This document shows, in pieces, positions 45,010-52,400 of a DNA stretch of 64,000 nucleotides; within the stretch, counting starts at the first letter, position 1, and every line of letters begins with the position of its first letter. The notes below the pieces were generated by a model, which did no database searches, had not been told where the DNA came from, and saw nothing but the letters and a program-made list of their open reading frames with translations. The stretch lies in assembly GCF_900090235.1 (NCBI RefSeq), contig NZ_LT607750.1:4269001-4333000 (forward strand). The letters run 5' to 3'. The translations under genes and the position numbers were made by a program. Source of the DNA: Micromonospora echinaurantiaca (GTDB lineage: Bacteria; Actinomycetota; Actinomycetes; Mycobacteriales; Micromonosporaceae).

Positions 45010-45785
45010 GCGGGGCAACCGGTCGGCGCGGTCCGGCGGGCGCGGAGGCCGACCCCGACATCTTCTTCTTCCTGAGCTTCGCCGAGTCCAGCGACACCGA
45101 CGACGAGTTGGTGGCGATCTTCTTCAAGGACCTGCGCAACGAGGTGCGGGCGGTGAGCGGCACTCGGAAGAGCGACCCGGCCGCCACCGGGTTTCTCAGC
45201 ATCGCCAACCTGCGACTCGGCGCCGACTGGTCGGAGGAGATCAGGACAGCACTCGGCACCTGTCGGGTCTTTGTCGCGCTCAGCTCACCGACCTACTTCG
45301 CCAGCGAATCCTGCGGTCGGGAATGGCAGGCCTTCGCCGACCGACTGGTGGCATACCGCACGGCCACCGGTCGGGACGCACCCTCGTTGCTGCCTGTTTC
45401 GTGGCGGGCAACCGAGATTCCGGAACATCTCGGCACGATCCAGTACGCCGACCGGTCATTGTCGACTGTCGTGTTCGACGAGGGCCTGCTCCACGTCATG
45501 CGGTTGACCCGGCATCGTGATGCCTACCATGAATTCGTGGGCAAGCTCGCGGCTCTGATCGTTCGGACGGCGCGGAGTCATCCGATTCCGCCATCGCGGC
45601 CGGGTCCGGATTTCTACCGCCTGCCCGCCGCGTTTCCGGCCGTTCCGCCCACGGGGGGCGGCGCCGGGGCGGTTCCCCGGCAACGGGACGCCGAGGTGAC
45701 CGCTCGGCAACACCCTGACGGCAGACCCCGCACGCCGCCCGACCTGGGCGGCAGAGGTGAGCTTCCGCGACTGCACGGCAACTGA
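45006..45785 (+). CDS. Second TIR-like (FxsC-type) protein
   Basis: A 259-residue protein, one TIR-like domain (about 15-185: DIFFFLSFAESSDTDDELVAIFFKDL, then CRVFVALSSPTYFASESCGREW) and a disordered Pro/Gly-rich tail. The first upstream start in frame is TTG 45006, which overlaps fxsC's stop (TTGA), so it is probably translated by re-initiation. No strong ribosome site is present. It is clearly similar to the first domain of FxsC and looks like a tandem duplicate that lost the second domain. Confidence 0.78.
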   Translation: MSGATGRRGPAGAEADPDIFFFLSFAESSDTDDELVAIFFKDLRNEVRAVSGTRKSDPAATGFLSIANLRLGADWSEEIRTALGTCRVFVALSSPTYFASESCGREWQAFADRLVAYRTATGRDAPSLLPVSWRATEIPEHLGTIQYADRSLSTVVFDEGLLHVMRLTRHRDAYHEFVGKLAALIVRTARSHPIPPSRPGPDFYRLPAAFPAVPPTGGGAGAVPRQRDAEVTARQHPDGRPRTPPDLGGRGELPRLHGN

Positions 45786-45816
45786 CCGGTGACAGCGATC
45801 CAGAGGGAGGTCCACG

Positions 45817-48800
45817 GTGTCCGGTAGCGTCCCCGAGCCCGCCGCCGGTGAGCCGCGGCAGGGGCGGATCATCACCTTCTACTCGTACAAGGGCGGCAGC
45901 GGCCGGACGATGGCGCTGGCCAACACCGCGTGGATCCTGGCCAGCAACGGCTACAAGGTGCTGGCGATCGACTGGGACCTCGAGTCGCCCGGCCTGCACC
46001 GCTACTTCCACCCGTTCCTGGTCGACGACGAGCTGCGCCGGACCGAGGGCCTGATTGAGCTGCTCCAGCGCTACAGCGCGGCCACGGTCACCCAGGAGAG
46101 TTCGCCCTCGTGGTTCGAGGAGGTGAGCCGCCTCGACAGCGCCACGATGTCGCTGAACTGGATGTTCCCGCGCGGCGGCGTGCTGGACTTCCTCCCGTCC
46201 GGCAAGCAGGACGGCCGGTACTCGGTGAAGGTCTCGAAGTTCGACTGGGACAACTTCTGGCAGCGCCTCAACGGCAAGGGCTTCATCGACGCGCTCGCGG
46301 CGGGTATGCGTCGCGACTACGACTTCGTGCTGGTCGACAGCCGGACCGGGCTGAGCGACAGCGCCGGGGTGTGCACCATCAGCCTCCCGGACACGGTCGT
46401 CGACTGCTTCGCCCTCAACACCCAGGGCGTCGATGGCGCCGTCAGCGTCGCCCGGTCGATCGTACGCGCCGACCCGTCGATCAGGATCTACCCGGTGCCG
46501 GGCCGGGTCGAGCCGGGCGAGCAGGCCAAACTCCAGCGGGGCCGGGACTACGCGCAGCGCAAGTTCCGGCCCTACACCGACGCGCTCGAACTCGACGGCG
46601 ACCGTTACTGGCGCAGCGTCGAGGTGCCGTACAAGCCGTACTACGCGTACGAGGAGATCCTGGCGATCTTCGGCGACCGCCCGAGCGAGCCGAACTCGCC
46701 GCTGTCGGCGTTCGTGGCCCTCGCCGAGCTGCTGGCCGACCGGCCGTTGGAAACCCCGGACACCCCGGAGAAGCAGCGATTGTCGGTGCTGGCCCGGTTC
46801 GAGCGGACGGCCACCTCGGCGCCGATCCAGGTGATCGTGCAGTACGCCGCGATCGACCGGATCTGGGCGGAGTGGATCAGCCAGGAACTGATCCGGATCG
46901 GCCACGACTGCCTGCTGGTCGGGCCGGGCCGGGAGGAGGCCCCGGCGCTGGAGGGCATCGACCGGGTCGTCGTGCTGCTCTCGCACGACGGGCTGACCTA
47001 CGAGGGCATCGAACGGTACTGGCGGCGCGAGGTCGACCGGGCCGATCTGCGTCCGGCCGACTTCCTCGTGCCGATGCGCGTCAACGGCCCGGTCCTGCCG
47101 GTGCCAGCGTCGGTGGCCGGCACCGTGGACTTCCCCAACCTGCGGGCGGACGAGGCGGTGCAGGCCGTCTTCACAGCCCTCGGGATCCGCTACACGCCGC
47201 CCGGATCGGCCGCCGGCGACCTCTCGCGTATCCGCTTTCCCGCCCAGCACACCCGGCACTGGCGGGTGCCGAGCCGGCGCAACCCGGCGTTCGTCGGGCG
47301 GGAGGCGACGATCGAGGAGTTGCGCGACCGGCTGCTCGACCTCAATGGGTCGACCGCGGTCTCGCTGATCGGCATGAGCGGCGTCGGCAAGACGCAGATC
47401 GCCCTGGAGTACGTCTACCGGTTCGCTGCCGCGTACGACATCGTGTGGTGGATCTCGGCCGACAGCGTCGAACAGGTGACCGCCGGCTTCGAGGCGTTGG
47501 GCGAGGTGCTGGGGCTGCCGCCCAACCGGGAGGGCACCGGGCGGGTCGACGCGGTGCTGCGCGCCCTGCGCGAGCGGGACGGCGCCACCCGCTGGCTCGT
47601 CGTGCTCGACAACGCCGAGGATCCCGGCGAGCTGGCCGACCTGGTGCCGACCGGCCCGGGTGACGCCATCATCACCACCCGGGACCAGGCGTGGTCCCGC
47701 TCCACAGGAGAGATGCAGGTCGACGTGTTCGAGCGGGCCGAGAGCGTCGCCCTGCTCGCCCGGCGCGGCGCGAAACTGGCCACCAGCGAGTCCGCGGTCC
47801 TGGCGGAGCGGCTCGGTGACCTTCCGGCAGCGGTCGAGACGGCGGGCTACTGGCTGGCGAGCACGGCCGGCACCCTGCCGGAGTACCTGCGGCTGCTGGA
47901 GGGGCACGTCGCCGAGGCGCTCCAGGTGCCCGGCTACGACGCGCCGATCACCGCGACGTTCTCGGTGGCGATGGAGTCGCTACGCGGCCGGAGCCCGGCC
48001 GCCGCCCGGCTGGTCGAGCTGCTCACGTTCTTCGCACCCAACCCGATCCCCACGGCCATCCTGAAGTCCGAGCGCATCGGTTCGCTGCTCGCCGAGCATG
48101 ACGCTGCGCTGCGCGACCCGCTCCTGCTCAGCCGGCTGATCCAGCACATCGGACGGTTTGGTCTGATCAAGTCCGATCCGGCCAGCCGCAGCATCAGCAT
48201 GCACGTGCTCACCCAGCAGGCGATCCGGCACGGCCTCAGCCCGGACGAGCGGGTGGTCAACCGGGGCATCGCCCAGGAGGCGTTGGCGGACATCAACCCG
48301 GGGGACGCCGACAACGCCGACAACTGGCCGCTCTACGAGGGGCTCCGGCCGCACGTCGACGCGCTCGAGGCGGTCACCTCGAACTCGCCGAACGTTCGCA
48401 AGCTGATCATCGACCTGGTGCGCTACCTGCGGCTGCGGGGCTACTACGCCGGCGGTGAGCAGCTCGCCGACCGGGCCACCGCCGCCTGGGCGGAGCTGTT
48501 CCCGGATCCCGATGACGTGATGACGCTGCTCCTGCGGTTCCAGTACGCCAACATCATCCGCGACCTGGGGCGGATGGCCGAGGCGTACGGGATCGACAAC
48601 GACCTGATGGAGCGGTTCACCCGGGTGGCCGGGGAGGACCACCCGTACACCCTGATGGTCGCCGGCAGCTACGCCCAGGACCTGCGCGAGCAGGGCCGGT
48701 GGGCCGAGGCCGAGGAGCGGGAGGCAAAGACGTTCGGGCTCATCCCGGTCGTGCTCGGAGAGGACCATCCACGGACGTTGATGGCGGCGCTCAACTACGC

Positions 48801-49710
48801 GCTGACCATGCGGTTGGCCGGCAACTACGCGGAAGCGCTGCGGCTGGACCGGCAGACGCTGGACAAGCGGCGCCGGCTGCTGGGCGAGCGGCACCCGTTC
48901 ACCCTCTCCTCGGCCGACGCCTACGGCACCGACCAGCGCGACAACGGGGACCTGCAAGGTTCGCGTAAGACGCTCGAGGCGGCGTGGAAGGCCTGCGAGG
49001 AGGTGCTCGGCGAAGAGCATCCCGACACCCTGCGGACGCTGCGCAACTTCGCGACGACGCTGCGCTGGCTCGGCGAGACCCGGCTGGCGGCCAGCCTGCT
49101 CGACGTCGCACTGCCGCGCTACGAGCGTGTCCTCGGCGCCGGTCACCCGGCTACCGTCGGGTGCCGCCTGGAACGCGCGAACGTGGCGTCCGACCTCGGC
49201 GAGGACGATGTGGCCCGGCGGCTCGCCGCGGACGCCGAACGGGCGTACCGGGAGCTGTTCGAACCCGCGCACCCGCTGTACCTGGTCGCCCTCAACAACC
49301 TCGGGGTCTTCACCCGCCGGTGCGGTGACCTGTCGGCCGGTCGCGCCATGGCCGAGCGGGCGGCTGCGGGTTTCGAGGAGGTGCTCGGCGCCACGCACAC
49401 CATCACCGCGTTGGCCCTGGTCAACGTCGCGAACGCCGCGCACGCCGCCGGGGACGCCGAGTACGGCCGGCACACCGACGAGCGCGCGTACGACATCCTC
49501 CGGGAGACACTGCGACCGGAGAACATCGCACTGATCGGCGCGATGCTGAACGTCGCGGTGGGTCGGCTCGCCAGCGGCGACTACGACCAGTCGGGCTGGA
49601 ACGACGCGGTGGCCTACTCGGCTCAGGTGCTGGGCAACGATCATCCGATCACGGAGCTGGGGCGGCAGAAGCGCCGGGTCGACCTCGACATCGAGCCGTT
49701 CGTCATGTGA
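45817..49710 (+). CDS. fxsT: FxSxx-COOH system protein FxsT: ParA-like / TIR-like / NB-ARC / TPR
   Basis: A 1297-residue signalling ATPase. Residues 10-300 are a ParA/MinD-like NTPase with deviant Walker A YKGGSGRT (near 24-31) and DWDLESPG. Residues ~330-450 are TIR-like. An NB-ARC (STAND) module occupies ~485-750 with Walker A GMSGVGKTQ (near 518-526) and a Walker B-like LVVLDNAED. Residues ~865-1285 are tetratricopeptide repeats (GEDHPYTL, GEDHPRTL, GERHPFTL, GEEHPDTL and similar). It follows the TIR genes, after GGGAGG, and ends 8 nt inside convergent fxsB. The architecture suggests a ligand-sensing switch that oligomerises. Confidence 0.9.
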   Translation: MSGSVPEPAAGEPRQGRIITFYSYKGGSGRTMALANTAWILASNGYKVLAIDWDLESPGLHRYFHPFLVDDELRRTEGLIELLQRYSAATVTQESSPSWFEEVSRLDSATMSLNWMFPRGGVLDFLPSGKQDGRYSVKVSKFDWDNFWQRLNGKGFIDALAAGMRRDYDFVLVDSRTGLSDSAGVCTISLPDTVVDCFALNTQGVDGAVSVARSIVRADPSIRIYPVPGRVEPGEQAKLQRGRDYAQRKFRPYTDALELDGDRYWRSVEVPYKPYYAYEEILAIFGDRPSEPNSPLSAFVALAELLADRPLETPDTPEKQRLSVLARFERTATSAPIQVIVQYAAIDRIWAEWISQELIRIGHDCLLVGPGREEAPALEGIDRVVVLLSHDGLTYEGIERYWRREVDRADLRPADFLVPMRVNGPVLPVPASVAGTVDFPNLRADEAVQAVFTALGIRYTPPGSAAGDLSRIRFPAQHTRHWRVPSRRNPAFVGREATIEELRDRLLDLNGSTAVSLIGMSGVGKTQIALEYVYRFAAAYDIVWWISADSVEQVTAGFEALGEVLGLPPNREGTGRVDAVLRALRERDGATRWLVVLDNAEDPGELADLVPTGPGDAIITTRDQAWSRSTGEMQVDVFERAESVALLARRGAKLATSESAVLAERLGDLPAAVETAGYWLASTAGTLPEYLRLLEGHVAEALQVPGYDAPITATFSVAMESLRGRSPAAARLVELLTFFAPNPIPTAILKSERIGSLLAEHDAALRDPLLLSRLIQHIGRFGLIKSDPASRSISMHVLTQQAIRHGLSPDERVVNRGIAQEALADINPGDADNADNWPLYEGLRPHVDALEAVTSNSPNVRKLIIDLVRYLRLRGYYAGGEQLADRATAAWAELFPDPDDVMTLLLRFQYANIIRDLGRMAEAYGIDNDLMERFTRVAGEDHPYTLMVAGSYAQDLREQGRWAEAEEREAKTFGLIPVVLGEDHPRTLMAALNYALTMRLAGNYAEALRLDRQTLDKRRRLLGERHPFTLSSADAYGTDQRDNGDLQGSRKTLEAAWKACEEVLGEEHPDTLRTLRNFATTLRWLGETRLAASLLDVALPRYERVLGAGHPATVGCRLERANVASDLGEDDVARRLAADAERAYRELFEPAHPLYLVALNNLGVFTRRCGDLSAGRAMAERAAAGFEEVLGATHTITALALVNVANAAHAAGDAEYGRHTDERAYDILRETLRPENIALIGAMLNVAVGRLASGDYDQSGWNDAVAYSAQVLGNDHPITELGRQKRRVDLDIEPFVM

Positions 49711-50887
49711 GCGGCGCCGACCCGGAGGGCGGTCGCCGGGCGGCCAGGTCCGCCGAGACGCGTCGCCGAACGTGTCGGATGAGCCGCAACAGGTCGAGAC
49801 AGTAGACGGAGCGGAAGTCGAACCCGGCGGTGGGGTGGAAGCGGTGCGCGTACAGCCCGCCGCCGCAGACGTCGACCACGTCACAGCCACCGCAGGCCCG
49901 GGGGACGGCGTACGCCGACCGTTGCTCGGCGCGGATCGACGGCACGGCGAGGGCGTCGTCGAACGAGTGGGAGAACACGGTGAGCCCGGTCTCCGGTGCG
50001 CCGGGGACGGTGGTCTTCAGCACGTCGCTGCCCTGAATGCTGCCGTCGGTGTCGATGACCACCGCGCCGGTCCGGGTGGTGCCGATGTCCTCCGTGCCGC
50101 TCGCGCCGCCCAGCAGGAGCTGGATGATCGAGTCGAAGAGCCGGATCGCGACGGGGCGGCGCGGGGCGTCATACCACTCGTCGAAGACCGCGACGAGCCA
50201 GTCGCCGTACGGCGTCGCGGTGCGGGCCCGGTGCCGCCCGGGCGGTGGATGGACCCAGTTGCCGTGCGGCAGCCGGAGGTCGATCATCGGTGGTTCGAAC
50301 GCCAGGAGGCTGCGGTACGCCTCCAGCGGGTCGTTCGCGAGGTCGATGGTGCAGAGGATGCCGCCGTAGATCGGCCGGTAGGGCTCGCTGGCCAGCAACG
50401 CCAGAGCCCGCGCGACCCGGGGGAAGCTCTCCGCGCCGGCCGCCGAGCGGCGGTGCCGGTTGTGCGCGGCGAGTCCACCGTCGAGGCTCACCCCCACCCG
50501 GACGTGCTGCTCCCGGAAGAGCCGGAGGAACTCGTGCCCGAGCCGGACGCCGTTGGTCTGGACGGTGAAGCCGATGTCGGTGTCCGCGGGCGCCGCGGCG
50601 CGGACGGCGGTCACGGTCCTCGCCAGGTGGGCCGGGCCGGCCAGCAACGGCTCACCGCCGTGCAGGATGACCCGGGCTTGCCGGACCTCGTGCCGCCGCA
50701 GGTGTTCGCCGATCCGCACCGCCGTCGCGTCGACCACGGCGGCGGCCATGGCCCGGGGGCGACGGCGCCAACTCTGGTCGACGTGCTCGTACACGTAGCA
50801 GTAGTCACACGCCAGGTCGCACCAGCCGTGGATCTTCACCACGAACTGCCGGAACGGAAGCCAGGGCGTCAGACCGCGGAGTTCCAC
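49703..50887 (-). CDS. fxsB: FxsB-type radical SAM/SPASM cyclophane maturase
   Basis: A 394-residue radical SAM enzyme with CX3CX2C (Cys23, Cys27, Cys30 in WCDLACDYCYVYEH), which binds the SAM-cleaving 4Fe-4S cluster, then HGGEPLL and QTNGV as expected. The C-terminal SPASM/twitch region has CGGCDVVDVCGGGLYAHRF and a late Cys (SVYCLDLL). FxsB enzymes make a three-residue cyclophane on the precursor C-terminus. GTG 50887 overlaps the precursor gene by 19 nt, so precursor and enzyme are coupled. It is stand-alone and not fused to another domain as in some relatives. Confidence 0.9.
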   Translation of the reverse strand: MELRGLTPWLPFRQFVVKIHGWCDLACDYCYVYEHVDQSWRRRPRAMAAAVVDATAVRIGEHLRRHEVRQARVILHGGEPLLAGPAHLARTVTAVRAAAPADTDIGFTVQTNGVRLGHEFLRLFREQHVRVGVSLDGGLAAHNRHRRSAAGAESFPRVARALALLASEPYRPIYGGILCTIDLANDPLEAYRSLLAFEPPMIDLRLPHGNWVHPPPGRHRARTATPYGDWLVAVFDEWYDAPRRPVAIRLFDSIIQLLLGGASGTEDIGTTRTGAVVIDTDGSIQGSDVLKTTVPGAPETGLTVFSHSFDDALAVPSIRAEQRSAYAVPRACGGCDVVDVCGGGLYAHRFHPTAGFDFRSVYCLDLLRLIRHVRRRVSADLAARRPPSGSAPLT

Positions 50888-51060
50888 GGCGCGACCTGCT
50901 CCGTCGACTCCGGATCGCGCTGCCGGCGGCGGGCCGCGCGCAGGTGATGGGACAGGACATCGAAGCCTTCGTCCTCATCGGACGCGACGGTGGCACTCGC
51001 GCTGTCGGGACCGGCGCTGCTCGGGCGGGTCGGCTGGACTGACACGTCAGCTAGTGGCAT
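50869..51060 (-). CDS. fxsA: FxSxx-COOH-type RiPP precursor ending in WNSAV
   Basis: A 63-residue precursor peptide. The leader contains ASDEDEGFDVLSHHLRAA and the C-terminus is APWNSAV followed directly by the stop. In this family the last five residues are FxSxx; here Trp replaces Phe, while the Ser and free C-terminus are kept. The expected modified motif is Trp-Asn-Ser. ATG 51060 has AGGGGGCGGGT upstream. It precedes and overlaps fxsB, which supports the identification despite the substitution. Confidence 0.82.
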   Translation of the reverse strand: MPLADVSVQPTRPSSAGPDSASATVASDEDEGFDVLSHHLRAARRRQRDPESTEQVAPWNSAV

Positions 51061-51155
51061 ACCCGCCCCCTGGCCGGCGAAATTGCCTCACTTCCCTGCA
51101 TTAAAACAAACCGCAGATGCGAAAACGACTACAAATATCCGACTCAACGACACGT
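51061..51155 (-). promoter_or_regulatory. AT-rich promoter region of fxsA-fxsB
   Basis: 95 nt between the precursor start and the SLATT-like gene end, with several A/T runs (TTTGTTTTAATG, GATATTTGTAG on the - strand) in an otherwise GC-rich neighbourhood. It probably holds the fxsAB promoter; exact boxes cannot be fixed. Confidence 0.5.
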
Positions 51156-51629
51156 CTAGTTCGGCAGCGACCGACCCGGCTCCGCGCGTTCCTGGGCGAT
51201 TTGCGCCCATCGCTGCATTTCATCGCCTTCGATCCGGGTCACCGCCTTCACGAGTTCGACGTCGCGCAGGGCCGGATCGTCGTACGGGTGCGCGCCCACC
51301 CGATAGAGCCGACGCTGTTCCTCCACCGCTTCCCGCGCCTGGCTGAACCGCAGGTAGTTCTCCTGCCACTGGAACACCGCGCGGCACCCTGCGATGACCA
51401 CCAGGAGCGAACCCAGAATCGCGGGAATCTGCGGCCAATTCGGCACGAGCAGAGCGGCGAGCGGGATCGCCGCGGAGAGCACCACGGTGGTGAGTTCGGA
51501 GATCCGGTGTGACCGGCGGGAGCGCTTCGCGGCCACCAGATACCACCGGTACGAACCGTCGGCGACCTCCACCGCGTAGGAACGCTCGGTGCGAGCCTCG
51601 TTCGGTTCCACGACCATGGCACACCCCAT
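51156..51629 (-). CDS. SLATT/DUF4231-like two-helix membrane protein
   Basis: A 157-residue protein. An N-terminal soluble strand region (ERSYAVEVADGSYRWYLVAAKRSRRSHRI) is followed by two transmembrane helices (about 45-85: LTTVVLSAAIPLAALLVPNWPQIPAILGSLLVVIAGCRAVF) and an amphipathic region (WQENYLRFSQAREAVEEQRRLYRVG) typical of SLATT-like DUF4231 proteins. SLATT proteins are proposed pore-forming effectors in nucleotide-signalling immune systems. ATG 51629 follows GGGAG; ATG 51617 is also possible. It points in the fxsAB direction and may be functionally linked. Confidence 0.7.
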   Translation of the reverse strand: MGCAMVVEPNEARTERSYAVEVADGSYRWYLVAAKRSRRSHRISELTTVVLSAAIPLAALLVPNWPQIPAILGSLLVVIAGCRAVFQWQENYLRFSQAREAVEEQRRLYRVGAHPYDDPALRDVELVKAVTRIEGDEMQRWAQIAQERAEPGRSLPN

Positions 51630-51719
51630 CGCTCGGAACTCCCGACCATTCGATGATCCCCGTTCGGTCAACTGCGGACCATCACCCGCGCGCCGGGTTC
51701 TCGCCGGCATCGGCCGGTG

Positions 51720-52400
51720 TCACGGGCGGAAGCGGTAGCCCATCCCGGGTTCGGTGATCAGGTGCCGGGGGCGGGACGGGTCGTCCTCGAGCTTGCGGCG
51801 CAGCTGGGCCATGTACTGGCGCAGGTAGTTCGTCTCGTTCTGGTACTCCGGCCCCCACACGTCGTGCAGCAACTGCCGCTGGCTGACCAGCTTGCCGGGG
51901 TGGCGCAGCAGCTTCTCCAGCACCGCCCACTGGGTCGGGGTGAGTCTGACCTCGGTGCCGTCGTCGCGGCTGACCGTACGATCGGCGAGGTCGACGGTGT
52001 GCCGTCCCACCCGCAACGTCGCGCTCGCGTCGGTCGAGGGCCCGAGCCGCCGGGTGACCGCCCGGATGCGGGCGAGCAGTTCCTCGACCCCGAACGGCTT
52101 GGTCACGTAGTCGTCCGCGCCCGCGTCGAGCGCCTTCACCTTGTCCTCGCTGCCGGCCCGCCCGGAGAGCACGATGATCGGCACACCGGTCCAGCCGCGC
52201 AGCCCGCGGATCACCTCGACGCCGTCCATGTCCGGCAGGCCGAGGTCGAGGACGACCAGGTCGGGCGGGTGGCTGGCGGCCGCCTTCAACGCGCCGGCGC
52301 CGGTCTCGGCTACCTCGACGTCGTAGCGGCGGGCGCGCAGGTTGATCCGCAGCGCCCGCAGGATCTGCGGCTCGTCGTCGACGACCAGGACCCGGGTCAT
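51720..52400 (-). CDS. kdpE: Potassium-response regulator KdpE
   Basis: A 226-residue OmpR-type regulator. Receiver: acidic DDE (8-10), phospho-Asp52 (LVVLDLGLPDMDG), Lys101 (YVTKPF). The C-terminal winged helix (~130-225) ends RQYMAQLRRKLEDDPSRPRHLITEPGMGYRF. It starts with an ATGA overlap on kdpD. KdpDE induces the high-affinity K+ pump when potassium or turgor is low. Confidence 0.94.
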   Translation of the reverse strand: MTRVLVVDDEPQILRALRINLRARRYDVEVAETGAGALKAAASHPPDLVVLDLGLPDMDGVEVIRGLRGWTGVPIIVLSGRAGSEDKVKALDAGADDYVTKPFGVEELLARIRAVTRRLGPSTDASATLRVGRHTVDLADRTVSRDDGTEVRLTPTQWAVLEKLLRHPGKLVSQRQLLHDVWGPEYQNETNYLRQYMAQLRRKLEDDPSRPRHLITEPGMGYRFRP

